DNA of 64,000 bases from Paucisalibacillus globulus (GCF_900184735.1 NZ_LT855392.1:153848-217847), one strand, 5' to 3'. Shown: positions 46,461-55,499, counted from the stretch's first letter. Notes: generated by a model from the letters alone, not told the origin. Made by a program: numbers and translations.

Positions 46461-47177
46461 TTATTCCCCCTTACAAGTTACTTTCAAAGAATCAAATTCT
46501 GTTGTTAAAAAATATTTATCTATTAATCTACCAATTCTATGAGATCTTTTCGATGTAATAAATAAATCCAAAGTAGTTTCAGCATTTTTCACTCTTATTG
46601 GTTTAATTTCAAACTGCTCTTTTAATTTATGGGTTGTGCCTTTAAAGTTCCTTCCTCTAATTTCCATTTTTTCTAATAAGTTAATTGATATTTTACGATC
46701 AGATAATCTAAATATCCCATCAGTGTCTGTATCCCATTTATCAAGGAAATAAATATCTAATAACTCGGGATTAAAATAAACATCAAGTGAAATACCAAGT
46801 TTTTTAATCAATAAATTTGAAATCCATCCTCCTGGCTCAAGACTTATCTCTATTTCAATTTCTTCTTGGGAATACTCATAATCCTTAGGTTCGAACTTTA
46901 TTGTAGCTCTTTTGCTTCCGTTAAGCTTGGTATTAAAAGTAATTTTCATCTTCTTAAAATTAGATTTAATTTTTGACCATAAATATGAAATCAAAATTGA
47001 CAACAAACCAATGAATAGTGCTATCAAAGCACTCAAGACTGTTTTTTTTAATATTTCATTTTCATATCCCAACTTATCAAAGAAATTATAAACATAATTG
47101 TCTTGATTAGTGGCTATGAACGCAACAAAAAGTGTGATTACAAATGTTTTTAATAATTGAGAAATTTTATTTTTCAT
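46461..47177 (-). CDS. Unknown two-helix membrane protein with cytosolic domain
   Basis: 238 residues. Two N-terminal membrane helices at about 9-24 (LKTFVITLFVAFIATN) and 46-68 (VLSALIALFIGLLSILISYLW) are followed by a basic stretch and a soluble domain of about 165 residues. That domain is beta-rich (KITFNTKLNGSKRATIKFEP and ITLEPGG-type segments), without a recognised fold. It overlaps the disrupted gene upstream by 4 bp (ATGA) and lies 2 bp before the next gene, so the three genes are one translational unit. Function is unknown. Confidence 0.75.
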   Translation of the reverse strand: MKNKISQLLKTFVITLFVAFIATNQDNYVYNFFDKLGYENEILKKTVLSALIALFIGLLSILISYLWSKIKSNFKKMKITFNTKLNGSKRATIKFEPKDYEYSQEEIEIEISLEPGGWISNLLIKKLGISLDVYFNPELLDIYFLDKWDTDTDGIFRLSDRKISINLLEKMEIRGRNFKGTTHKLKEQFEIKPIRVKNAETTLDLFITSKRSHRIGRLIDKYFLTTEFDSLKVTCKGE

Positions 47178-47385
47178 ACAGGTAACACCGGACCAAAACT
47201 AATAAAATCTATTAATTTTTTAATATCGATTCGTTCTTCCTCTGACAAACCACTATCAATTCCTAATACACCATTTGATTTTAAAGTTACCATGTGGTGG
47301 TTTTTGGTTCTAAAATAAAGCTTCATAATTCGATACTCTTGATCTTCTATTAATTTTATTATTGAGTCTGAATTAAACTTTTCTC

Positions 47386-47511
47386 CTTCTAATAAATCAT
47401 CAGTATCTATATTTTTAAAATCGCAGTCAACTAAAGTTAAATTTAACTTATCTTGGATATATATTAGGTGTAAGAATTTATAATTATTTATTATAAGTTG
47501 TTTCACTGTAC
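47386..47511. repeat. 126-bp direct repeat, left copy
   Basis: Identical to 47763-47888. The two copies flank the IS66-type element exactly. The repeat is part of the coding sequence of the split gene. Confidence 0.92.
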
Positions 47512-47762
47512 GTAAGCGTCAAATAGTACCCACATTTCCAGCATAGCTTATTCATGAGATAATCTCCCTAGAAAATAATTCGGGAGGTTTTGCGATGACT
47601 AAAGCTGACAAAAGAATAGAATGGAAAGCCAGATTTGAAGTTAGATCAGCTTTTGCCTTGGTCACAGACTATTCCAAAGGAATGTCGTGTTCCAAATAAA
47701 TCTAAATAAATCATAACATTAGTCCACATCTTAGAAATAGGTGTGGACTATTTGACGCTTAC
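47512..47762. mobile_element. IS66-type miniature element, 251 bp
   Basis: Ends are perfect 16-bp inverted repeats GTAAGCGTCAAATAGT and ACTATTTGACGCTTAC; GTAAGCG is typical of IS66-family termini. Inside, a 34-codon frame at 47595-47699 with GGGAGG upstream starts MTKADKRIEWKARFE, like the N terminus of IS66 accessory protein TnpA, then runs into unrelated sequence and stops. A GTCCACA hairpin lies near the right end. No transposase remains, so it is a deletion derivative that would need help to move. No 8-bp target duplication is seen; instead 126-bp repeats flank it. Confidence 0.8.
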
Positions 47763-47888
47763 CTTCTAATAAATCATCAGTATCTATATTTTTAAAATCG
47801 CAGTCAACTAAAGTTAAATTTAACTTATCTTGGATATATATTAGGTGTAAGAATTTATAATTATTTATTATAAGTTGTTTCACTGTAC
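47763..47888. repeat. 126-bp direct repeat, right copy
   Basis: Identical to 47386-47511, ending at the point where the sequence continues into the 5' part of the split gene. It is too long for a transposition target duplication. Confidence 0.92.
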
Positions 47889-48211
47889 TATCCACAAAAA
47901 CTCTAAAGATCTTTTCATCACTTAACCAGCTATTATATGATTGAGGAGAATACTGTATTGCATATGAATAACCATTCTCACCTACAATATAATTTTTTAA
48001 AAAGACCTGTTTATAAAAAGGGGGGGTCTTATCATTTGACTGATATAGAATTTTTAAATATTTCACTACTGATTCCTCCCCTCAAAAACTTCCATATTTC
48101 ATACGGTTAATTAGTTATGGTAATATTATACCAAATCAACTAAAAATTGGTATAAAAAGTATACGCATATATCTATTCTATTATTCTAAATACAATATAT
48201 AAATAAGAAGT

Positions 48212-48248
48212 AAATCCCACCATAGACAGTCTCTTTGGTGGGATTTTT
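48212..48248. terminator. Strong hairpin downstream of guaA
   Basis: AAATCCCACCA and TGGTGGGATTT form an 11-bp perfect stem with a 13-nt loop. The T-run is better on the plus strand (GATTTTTGG), yet no plus-strand gene ends here. On the minus strand it could end the guaA transcript about 100 bp after the stop codon. Confidence 0.6.
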
Positions 48249-48344
48249 GGTGGGTAACAACTTATATTCTAATTTTTTTCAATCAATTCTATTTAGCTAC
48301 ATCATTGTTAATATAGTCAAATCAGTTTAAACATTTTTATCTTT

Positions 48345-48359
48345 TTATTCCCATTCAAT
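48345..48359. other. Candidate guaA-side attachment site
   Basis: The last 15 bases of guaA on the minus strand are ATTGAATGGGAATAA. The 3' end of guaA is a known target of tyrosine integrases in many bacteria. A near copy (13/15) lies at 43898-43912 beside the integrase remnant. Insertion keeps guaA intact. Confidence 0.5.
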
Positions 48360-49883
48360 CGTTGCTGGTGGCTTGCTTGTAATATCATACACAACCCTAT
48401 TTATATGTGCTACTTCGTTAACTATTCGTGTAGAAACTTTCTCTAAAACATCAAATGGAATACGTGCCCAATCAGAAGTCATCCCATCGATGGATGTCAC
48501 GGCACGAATACCAATGGTGTAATCGTACGTACGAGTGTCCCCCATAACACCTACACTACGGATATTAGGAAGAACAGTGAAATATTGCCAAATATCACGT
48601 TCTAATCCTGCATTTGCAATTTCTTCACGTAAAATGGCATCTGACTCACGAACAATCTCTAACTTCTCTTCTGTCACTTCCCCCAATACACGGATTGCTA
48701 AACCTGGTCCAGGGAATGGTTGACGCCAAACAATTCGATCTGGTAACCCTAATTGGGTACCAAGCTCACGAACTTCATCTTTAAATAAAGTATTTAGTGG
48801 CTCAATCAATTCAAATTGCATATCCTCAGGAAGACCACCTACATTATGATGTGATTTAATGGTCTGAGCTGTTTCCGTTCCACTCTCAATAATATCCGTA
48901 TAAAGCGTTCCTTGTGCTAGGAAATCAATGTCCTTAAGTTTTGCCGCTTCATCATCAAACACATAAATAAATTCATTACCGATAATTTTTCGTTTCTTCT
49001 CTGGGTCATCTACTCCTTTTAATTTCCCTAAGAAACGTTCAGATGCATCCACTTTAATGATATTCATATCAAAGTCTTCACCAAAGACCTTCATCACATC
49101 ATCCGCTTCATTTTTACGAAGTAAGCCATGATCAACAAAGATACAAGTAAGCTGATTGCCGATAGCTTTATGAATCAACGCTGCAACTACGGAAGAGTCC
49201 ACCCCTCCACTAAGTGCACAAAGTACGTTTCGGTCTCCAACTTTTTCTCGTATTACGTCAATTTCTTGTTCAATGAAATTTTCAATTGTCCAATCACCTG
49301 TTGCATGACAAACATCAAAAACGAAATTACGAAGTAGCTGATTTCCATATTCAGAATGGCGTACTTCTGGGTGGAATTGAACTCCATACATGTTCTTTTC
49401 TTGGTTACTAAAAGCCGCAACTGGTGTTGACGAGCTTGTTGCATCTACTGTAAATTCTGCTGGGGCTTCTACTACTTTATCTCCGTGACTCATCCATACC
49501 GTTTGGTTATCTGGTGTTTCTGTAAATAATGTTGGATTATTTTGTAGAGAAATAGTTGCTTTTCCATACTCACGGTTCTTCGATTTATCAACTTTACCAT
49601 TGTAATGAAGCGCCATTAGTTGCATACCATAGCAAATTCCCAGTACAGGGATACCTAAATCAAAGATACGCTCGTCTGGACGGAAACTATTTTCATCGTA
49701 TACAGAATGAGGACCACCGGAAAGAATGATTCCCTTTGGGTTCATGGCTTTAATTTGTTCGACTGTTAGTTTATGAGAATGCAGCTCACTGTAGACACCA
49801 AATTCACGAATTCTTCTGGTGATTAGTTGGTTGTATTGACTTCCGAAGTCTAGTACTAGAATCATTTCATTATCCATATTCAT
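48345..49883 (-). CDS. guaA: GuaA, glutamine-hydrolysing GMP synthase
   Basis: 512 residues. The N-terminal class I glutaminase has its nucleophile in [13 protein letters not shown] and the His-Glu pair in [11 protein letters not shown]. The central ATP pyrophosphatase has the P-loop [13 protein letters not shown], and the C-terminal dimerisation domain ends PPATIEWE, the universal GuaA tail. It converts XMP to GMP. Length is normal, so the adjacent island did not damage it. Expression appears to be set by the guanine riboswitch at 50309-50379. AGGGAG precedes the start. Confidence 0.98.
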   Translation of the reverse strand: MNMDNEMILVLDFGSQYNQLITRRIREFGVYSELHSHKLTVEQIKAMNPKGIILSGGPHSVYDENSFRPDERIFDLGIPVLGICYGMQLMALHYNGKVDKSKNREYGKATISLQNNPTLFTETPDNQTVWMSHGDKVVEAPAEFTVDATSSSTPVAAFSNQEKNMYGVQFHPEVRHSEYGNQLLRNFVFDVCHATGDWTIENFIEQEIDVIREKVGDRNVLCALSGGVDSSVVAALIHKAIGNQLTCIFVDHGLLRKNEADDVMKVFGEDFDMNIIKVDASERFLGKLKGVDDPEKKRKIIGNEFIYVFDDEAAKLKDIDFLAQGTLYTDIIESGTETAQTIKSHHNVGGLPEDMQFELIEPLNTLFKDEVRELGTQLGLPDRIVWRQPFPGPGLAIRVLGEVTEEKLEIVRESDAILREEIANAGLERDIWQYFTVLPNIRSVGVMGDTRTYDYTIGIRAVTSIDGMTSDWARIPFDVLEKVSTRIVNEVAHINRVVYDITSKPPATIEWE

Positions 49884-49949
49884 TCTCCCTATCTATGTTA
49901 ATTAAAATTAGTAATCTGTTTTACACACTAACACTGTAAACCTTTGATG

Positions 49950-50177
49950 CTGTCTTTTTGAATTGATCTATTAGACAAAGTAGGCGGAATACCCATGTAA
50001 CTGTCCTTTAGAATCGTTCTATTAGACAAAGTTAGCGGAATATCCATGAAACTGTCCTTTAGAATCGTTCTATTAGACAAAGTTTGCAGAATATCCATGA
50101 ACCTGTCCTTTAGAACCGTTCTATTAGACAAAGTTAGCGGAAAATCACTAAAACTGTCCTTTAGAATCATTCTATTG
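49950..50177. repeat. 51-bp tandem repeat array in the guaA leader
   Basis: Units of 51 bp begin at 49950, 50001, 50052, 50103 and 50154 (partial). Each opens CTGTCCTTTAGAATCGTTCT on the plus strand, then ATTAGACAAAGTTAGCGGAA. On the minus strand the array reads as a 17-residue repeat (TLSNRTILKDSFMDIPL type) in an 80-codon frame, 49928-50170, without a good ribosome binding site. It lies between the riboswitch terminator and the guaA start, so it is transcribed as 5' leader. Confidence 0.92.
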
Positions 50178-50209
50178 CCTATTAAGCCCTATGAAATAAA
50201 AAAAGATAT

Positions 50210-50292
50210 AAAAAAATCTGGATTCCAACCTTAATTTATACAATACAAAATAGCATTGTATAAAGATAAAAAGGCAGAATTCCAGATTTTTT
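50210..50292 (-). terminator. Riboswitch-controlled terminator of guaA
   Basis: The minus strand has AAAATCTGGAATTC near 50292 pairing with GGAATCCAGATTTTTTTA near 50210, with a nested hairpin (TATACAATGC and GTATTGTATA) in its loop, then seven T residues. It lies directly after the guanine aptamer. Confidence 0.88.
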
Positions 50293-50308
50293 GGGTCTAG
50301 ATATTCCG

Positions 50309-50379
50309 CCTTCATAGTCAGGGTATTTACGGTACCCCGGTAGAAACTTTCGAACCGTATTATCGAGGATATACGAAAG
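50309..50379 (-). ncRNA. Guanine riboswitch aptamer upstream of guaA
   Basis: The minus strand has CTTTCGTATA at the 5' side of P1, AATACGGTTCGA, GTTTCTACCGGGG, ACCGTAAATACCC and CTGACTATGAAGG. The specificity base in GACTAT is C, so guanine or hypoxanthine. The first gene downstream is guaA, 426 nt from the aptamer. Confidence 0.92.
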
Positions 50380-50407
50380 CGATTGTGTTTATTAAAAAGT
50401 TAAACCT

Positions 50408-50437
50408 ATTTTACTCATGCATGTGTGCTTACGTCAA
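50408..50437 (-). promoter_or_regulatory. Sigma-A promoter of guaA
   Basis: The minus strand has -35 TTGACG (50432-50437), an 18-bp spacer and -10 TAAAAT (50408-50413). The -35 overlaps the yebA stop codon. No PurR box is seen here. Confidence 0.75.
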
Positions 50438-52626
50438 CCCAATATCTTTTTTATTAAATTTTTCCATAAGTTAGACAGTTCATCATCCACGATGTTGGTA
50501 CTGCCATTTTGATAAATAAGTCTTTCATATCTAGATGTTAGTCGTCCCATTTCATCTGTGCTATAAAAATTGTCAACTCGTATTGCATATTCTCTTAGAG
50601 TTTGGTCTGGTTCTTTTTGGAACCCTTTATGTCTTAACAACCTTAAAACGTAATGATAGGCATCCTGGTATGCTGCAGCATCTTTTTGTTTTTTCATTTT
50701 TCTTTCTAAGAAATAGACTCGTAACTGGTGTCTCTTCCAAACCATTAAACCAATTAGTACAAGTAACGTTACCGCTAGAATGATTCCGTGTGTCTTGGTG
50801 AATTCAAACTTACTATCCTTTTCACCTGTACTTGGGTTAAATACATCTTGGGCATCTTGTTCTGGCTTCTCTAAATCTTGTTCTGGCAATTCTGGTGCTT
50901 CTGGAGCATCTAGTACGTCATCTGCATTTGATGTATCAACTGCATAATTGTTAGGTGCATCGAACCCTTGAGTTGGTTCAAATGGCACCCAACCTACACC
51001 TTCAAAATACACTTCAACCCAGGAGTGCGCATTGGCATTTGTAACTTGGTAGACATCCTCGCCTAATTCGTTAACATCTTCTGCTATCTTCTCTCCACTT
51101 GTAAAACCCTTTACCCATCTTGCAGGGATATCTAAAGTGCGTAGCATAACAACCATAGAAGTGGAGAAGTTATCACAATAACCTGCTTTTGTATCAAATA
51201 AAAATTGATCCACATAATCCTGGTCATCTGTTGGGACTGGAACATTCTCTATTTGATAGACGAAACCATTACCACTAAAATAACGTTCGATGGCACGTAC
51301 CTTATCATACTGGCTTTCGTGATTAACCGTAATTTCTTTTGCTAATTCTCCAACCCTACTTGGGAGATTATTCGGTAATCGTGTGTTCTTCCTTACTAGT
51401 TCCTCATCCTCAGGTGTACCACTTTTACGCATCAATTCAATTGGGTAGGATGGACTATCGTAATTAATCGAATATCCGCTTAAATTAACTGCATCATTAT
51501 CTATTTCTGTTCTTATTTCACCTGTTTCTTCATTTAACATCAAAGTGACATCTTCGTTTTGAGCAACAACATGTCTTGCCCCGTAAGGATATATCAGTTT
51601 CGGAATGTTCGCCCGTTCATCGAAACTTAATACTAATTCAGATGGTTCTGATTCAACAATAGGGGAGAAAGTCTCAAAGGTAATATCTAAATCTACCTGT
51701 TCCACATAATCTCCATCATTCGAATTGACCCAACCTTTACCAGTATAGTAATCTTTTGACTCCACTCGGAAATAGTTCTCTTCCTTCATAAATGCTTCAA
51801 AAACCGGTGTATAATCTTGGACAAAAGAACCACCTAGTGTGGAATCATTCTCACCATAGCCCACTTTCTGAATAACTCCTCCGGTTCCAATTCCACTACC
51901 ATTTACTGCACTCTGCAAAAATGGAACGGGGTCAGGCCACTGTGGGTCTAATTTTGGTGCAGCATATCCAACAACGGAAGAGAATAATACAATCGCTACT
52001 AATGGAAGAATCCACAATGGTCTAGTACTTAAGCGATACGTTTGGAGACTTTCACTTTGAATTTCTTTTAACACGTTTACAATTCCCAATGCTAAGAACG
52101 CAATAACAAACGTCCGGAAGATGGACCAGTCAGCATTGTAAACTGTAAAGGTGTCTAGCAGTGTAATATAGATGAAGGTTAACACACTAAAAATCATGAC
52201 TCGCTTTACTTGAACGAACCAATAATAAATCAAATAACTCATTAACCAAATAATGATCAAAAACAATAGTGTTCGAAACATATTGGATAAATCAAACCAT
52301 TGCCTTGCGATTAATACCTCTATATTAAAGACAAAGTCAGCAAACATCTCGGAAAACCAATGCTTACTCCAAAAACCATAATTAGAATAAACGCCATTAA
52401 GTATAAAGAAAATACCGAAGCCTTTTAACAAGAATGAAAGCCACCATCTGACTTGAAGTATACTAATAAAAAAGCAAAAAATCGTATAAATAACAAAAAT
52501 GCCAAGGAAGGTAGTATCTGTCACTTCATCTACAGGATATAACCATTCCAAAAACAATAGGAGTCCGGCAATATATAAAATGGAGGTGTAAATAAACGGT
52601 ATATTCGTTAGTTTTTTATGACTCAT
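50434..52626 (-). CDS. yebA: YebA-like membrane transglutaminase-domain protein
   Basis: 730 residues. About six N-terminal membrane helices (to about residue 200) precede a large extracellular region. It contains a transglutaminase core: the nucleophile Cys in TKAGYCDNFSTSMVVMLRTL, the His in NANAHSWVEVYFEGVGWVPF, and Asp shortly after. A further helix at about 605-625 (THGIILAVTLLVLIGLMVW) is followed by a cytosolic DUF4129 tail. B. subtilis YebA has the same layout. The substrate is unknown; it may act on cell-surface proteins. ATG 52626 has AGGTG 8 nt upstream and overlaps yeaD as ATGA. Confidence 0.9.
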   Translation of the reverse strand: MSHKKLTNIPFIYTSILYIAGLLLFLEWLYPVDEVTDTTFLGIFVIYTIFCFFISILQVRWWLSFLLKGFGIFFILNGVYSNYGFWSKHWFSEMFADFVFNIEVLIARQWFDLSNMFRTLLFLIIIWLMSYLIYYWFVQVKRVMIFSVLTFIYITLLDTFTVYNADWSIFRTFVIAFLALGIVNVLKEIQSESLQTYRLSTRPLWILPLVAIVLFSSVVGYAAPKLDPQWPDPVPFLQSAVNGSGIGTGGVIQKVGYGENDSTLGGSFVQDYTPVFEAFMKEENYFRVESKDYYTGKGWVNSNDGDYVEQVDLDITFETFSPIVESEPSELVLSFDERANIPKLIYPYGARHVVAQNEDVTLMLNEETGEIRTEIDNDAVNLSGYSINYDSPSYPIELMRKSGTPEDEELVRKNTRLPNNLPSRVGELAKEITVNHESQYDKVRAIERYFSGNGFVYQIENVPVPTDDQDYVDQFLFDTKAGYCDNFSTSMVVMLRTLDIPARWVKGFTSGEKIAEDVNELGEDVYQVTNANAHSWVEVYFEGVGWVPFEPTQGFDAPNNYAVDTSNADDVLDAPEAPELPEQDLEKPEQDAQDVFNPSTGEKDSKFEFTKTHGIILAVTLLVLIGLMVWKRHQLRVYFLERKMKKQKDAAAYQDAYHYVLRLLRHKGFQKEPDQTLREYAIRVDNFYSTDEMGRLTSRYERLIYQNGSTNIVDDELSNLWKNLIKKILG

Positions 52627-53888
52627 ATTGTATTCACCTCGAGTACATCCATTACTAGTTCCTTTTCTGTTAAGATACAAATTCCAATTCCTTCATTACG
52701 AAGTCCATGAATAATTCTGTGCTCTTCAACTGAAATTCGATTATCTGCTTGGATAAAAATAATGAGTAGCTTCTTCTCTCGTAACCTTACATGCTGAAGT
52801 GTGTCCTTCAGTTCTTCATCAAGATGTGTCGTTACCAGAACAACATAATAGCTGTTGGTTACTTTAAAAATCTCTTCTTTTAGTTTTCTGGAGAATTTAT
52901 ATTTTCCACTTGGTTGAATTTGAGTTAAATGCTTTCGTATCCATTCCATTTTCGTTGGGTCATGTTTAACTGGAAAGAAAACAGTCTCTTCCCCAATCGA
53001 TAAAAAGCCAACTTGTGAAGCTTGCTTACGGATTGTCTCCATTAGAGAAATCCCCATCTCAATAGCAGCTTCATAGGCTAATAGGTTTAACCCATCATAA
53101 TAACAGCTATCCAAGATAATCAGGGTATCTGTACTTTTTTCTTGTTCAAATTCTTTTGTCATCACGTCATTTTTCTTTGCTGTCTGCTTCCAATCAATCC
53201 AGGAAAACTTATCACCAGGCATATATTCACGGACCCCAGTAGCAACATTCGTATTCTTCAAATTCATAGCAAATGATGAAATAGAGCCTTGTTCATAGCT
53301 GTTCATCTTTTCTATTAAATGAATGGATCTTTCCACTGGATATACAATCAATTCATTCGCAGCTGGGTAAACATGTTCTTTTTTGATTAATCCGAAGATA
53401 TCCCCAGTCTTCAATCGAATGGCGGGGATAACATGCTTCCCTCTTGGAAGTTGGCTAAGTTCATAGGTAACTTCAAATCTTCGCTTAAACCATGGAAAGA
53501 ACATTTTTTTAACTTGTCTACTTTTATAGAGCTTGTTTGGTTGATCTAGGTATTGGTATTTAGCGTGTCTTAGATCTACTCGATTTAATGTCTCCGGGAA
53601 AACCTCTTCTACAATACAATAGAATATCGGAAAAGGAATTTTACGATTTACCTGAATAGAAACCTTGACTCGATCACCTGTTGCTACAACATGTTTTTGT
53701 AACTTTCTCTCTACCGTCCACCTGGAGATCGGATAAAAAGATAACCCAATTAGGTACAGGAAAATTGGGAGGAAGCTGTAAAATAGAAACCAGCTAGTAA
53801 ATCCTCCTTGGAACATGGCATACGCAAATAAGACAACAAATATGAATACGATAGAAACAACTTTGCGTACAAAGTGAAACGTCTTCAT
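52623..53888 (-). CDS. yeaD: YeaD-like DUF58 protein
   Basis: 421 residues. Two N-terminal membrane helices (about 9-55) precede a DUF58 domain with the signature REYMPGDKFSWIDWKQTAKK at about 223-240 and a von Willebrand-like fold with TLIILDSCYYDG. Such proteins pair with MoxR ATPases and transglutaminase proteins; the trio is thought to assemble or mature a surface complex, but the substrate is unknown. It lies 5 bp after the MoxR gene and overlaps yebA by 4 bp, so the three form one operon as in B. subtilis. Confidence 0.9.
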   Translation of the reverse strand: MKTFHFVRKVVSIVFIFVVLFAYAMFQGGFTSWFLFYSFLPIFLYLIGLSFYPISRWTVERKLQKHVVATGDRVKVSIQVNRKIPFPIFYCIVEEVFPETLNRVDLRHAKYQYLDQPNKLYKSRQVKKMFFPWFKRRFEVTYELSQLPRGKHVIPAIRLKTGDIFGLIKKEHVYPAANELIVYPVERSIHLIEKMNSYEQGSISSFAMNLKNTNVATGVREYMPGDKFSWIDWKQTAKKNDVMTKEFEQEKSTDTLIILDSCYYDGLNLLAYEAAIEMGISLMETIRKQASQVGFLSIGEETVFFPVKHDPTKMEWIRKHLTQIQPSGKYKFSRKLKEEIFKVTNSYYVVLVTTHLDEELKDTLQHVRLREKKLLIIFIQADNRISVEEHRIIHGLRNEGIGICILTEKELVMDVLEVNTI

Positions 53889-53893
53889 AGACC

Positions 53894-54850
53894 CTAAAAT
53901 TCCTTTCGAATTGGTACAAATGTTTGTTTAACTACCTGCTCCACTATTTGTCTTGCGGATCTACCATCATATTTTGCTTCAGCAGTTAAAATAATACGAT
54001 GTGTTAATACAAATGGAGCAAGGTATTTCACATCATCAGGAAGTACAAAGTCGCGTCCCTTAATAAAAGCATAGGCCTTTGCAGCTTTCATTAAAGCAAT
54101 GGAACCACGAGGGCTTACGCCTAGGAAGATAGATTCATGGTTTCGTGTTTCTCGGACAAGATTAATGATATATTGTTGGACATTCTTTTCTATATATACA
54201 TTTCGGACTTCTTTTTGGATTAAGACTAATTCTTCTTTGGACATGACAGGTGATAGGCTTTCAATGGGGTGCTCTTTAGATGTTCTCTCTAACATTTCCA
54301 ACTCGTCTTCTAAGGATGGATAACCCATCGTTAGTTTTAAAATAAATCGGTCAAGTTGAGCCTCAGGTAGTGGGTATGTTCCTTCATATTCAATCGGATT
54401 CTGAGTTGCCATTACAAAAAATGGTTTTTGAAGTGGTATTGTTACTCCATCAACTGTTACGCTTTTTTCTTCCATTCCCTCTAGTAAGGCAGACTGTGTT
54501 TTTGGGGAGGTACGATTGATTTCATCCGCTAACACAACATTCCCAAGAATTGGTCCACCTCGGAACTCAAATTCCATTTCCTTTGGATTATAAATAGAGA
54601 TACCCGTTACATCTGAAGGTAAAAGATCTGGGGTAAATTGGATTCTCTTAAAATCACAATCTAGTGATTTAGCAAGAGTACGTACAAGCATCGTCTTTCC
54701 GACTCCAGGTACATCCTCTAATAGTACGTGCCCTTCTGCAAGTAAAGCTACTAAACTTAATATTGCTACATCTTCTTTTCCAATCATTACCTTATTGATA
54801 TTATCAATTACTTTTGAGATTTTCTCATTGTACACCATTGTCTCCTGCAT
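53894..54850 (-). CDS. yeaC: YeaC-like MoxR family AAA+ ATPase
   Basis: 318 residues. Walker A is EDVPGVGKTMLVRTLA (about 43-58), Walker B is VVLADEINRTSPKTQSALLE, and sensor 1 is FVMATQNPIEYEGTYPLPEAQLDRF; these are the full MoxR/RavA markers. It probably works as a chaperone for the DUF58 and transglutaminase partners encoded next. The ATG at 54850 has GGAGGGG 9 nt upstream. It heads the yeaC-yeaD-yebA operon, with a promoter candidate 40-70 bp upstream. Confidence 0.94.
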   Translation of the reverse strand: MQETMVYNEKISKVIDNINKVMIGKEDVAILSLVALLAEGHVLLEDVPGVGKTMLVRTLAKSLDCDFKRIQFTPDLLPSDVTGISIYNPKEMEFEFRGGPILGNVVLADEINRTSPKTQSALLEGMEEKSVTVDGVTIPLQKPFFVMATQNPIEYEGTYPLPEAQLDRFILKLTMGYPSLEDELEMLERTSKEHPIESLSPVMSKEELVLIQKEVRNVYIEKNVQQYIINLVRETRNHESIFLGVSPRGSIALMKAAKAYAFIKGRDFVLPDDVKYLAPFVLTHRIILTAEAKYDGRSARQIVEQVVKQTFVPIRKEF

Positions 54851-54889
54851 CTACTAACGCCCCTCCATATAAATTACTATTACCCTTTT

Positions 54890-54918
54890 ACTATACTAAA
54901 AATGTCCCATTTAGTAAA
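54890..54918 (-). promoter_or_regulatory. Candidate sigma-A promoter of yeaC-yeaD-yebA
   Basis: The minus strand has a weak -35 TTTACT (54913-54918), a 17-bp spacer and -10 TATAGT (54890-54895). It is the best candidate in the AT-rich 300 bp upstream of yeaC. Confidence 0.45.
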
Positions 54919-55187
54919 AGGTTACTTAATATACATTATTTTCTTATAATTTATCTTTTAAACTGAAAAACTTGAATTATATAGTGATGTTTTTACTATA
55001 TTCACGTTTTTATGGACGTCCTAAACTTAATTTGGTAGATGTAATGTGATTGTAATTATGAAGGAAAAATGAACTGAAAATATTTGGATCTTTCACAAAC
55101 TTGTAGAGGTTTTTGAAAGAAACAGCATGGTAACTAGTTTAAATACAAAACAATTAGTTAATGGGTATAGCTGAACGACACCGCTCC

Positions 55188-55297
55188 GGCAGAATACTCC
55201 GCTTTCCGCGGGCACGGCCTCAGCCTCCTCGAGGATAGATCGCCTCTGCGGGGTCTTCGGACACGTGCTATTCCCGCAGGAGTCTCCGTATTCTGCC
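55188..55297 (-). repeat. Interspersed repeat module B, copy 2 (inverted)
   Basis: 110-bp block, reverse-complement match of 20007-20116 with scattered substitutions. Its ends GGCAGAATAC and GTATTCTGCC are a perfect 10-bp inverted pair. The sequence 54919-55187 before it shows no gene. Confidence 0.92.
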
Positions 55298-55393
55298 TGC
55301 GCTAGTTTAGTTTTCTAATTAATGTTATAGGTTAAATTGTGTACTTTATAATTAGATGCCATTAAATTTATTCACTTACTTCTTACTAGCGAA

Positions 55394-55499
55394 GGAAATA
55401 CACGGAGACTCCTGCGGGAGGATAGGCATAGGTGAGACCCCGCAGTGCGATAGCACGAGGAGGCTCACCAGCCGCCCGCGGAAAGCGGAGTGTATTTCC
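55394..55499 (-). repeat. Interspersed repeat module A, copy 2 (inverted)
   Basis: 106 bp, exactly the reverse complement of 19811-19916. The sequence beyond it (to about 55540) also matches the flank of copy 1: AGTATTATGGATAG and GCAACATACCCGCT on the minus strand. No gene is visible between 55298 and 55600. Confidence 0.95.

Larger units (their letters stand above)
47174..48066 (-). pseudogene. Unknown gene split by an IS66-type element and a 126-bp duplication
   Basis: The 5' part (48066 down to about 47763) starts MKYLKILYQSNDKTPPFYKQ and is intact to residue 102 (DDLLEG). The 3' part (47506-47174) repeats residues 62-102 and then continues EKFNSDSIIKLIEDQEYR to the stop. Removing the insert and one copy of the duplication restores one 171-residue protein. 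Whether the 110-residue 3' piece (GTG start at 47506) is still translated is not known. It has no recognised domain. The intact gene would have been the first of the island operon. Confidence 0.8.

Noticed and set aside
47174..47506. Separate 110-residue gene
   Set aside because: Its first 41 codons duplicate codons 62-102 of the frame at 48066. It is the 3' part of a split gene rather than an independent gene.
48212..48248. Terminator of a plus-strand gene
   Set aside because: No plus-strand gene ends nearby. The hairpin may be a leftover from the island or may terminate guaA weakly.
49928..50170. 80-codon minus-strand frame across the 51-bp array
   Set aside because: It is purely repeat-derived, lacks a convincing ribosome binding site, and lies in the guaA leader. 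Kept only as a repeat.
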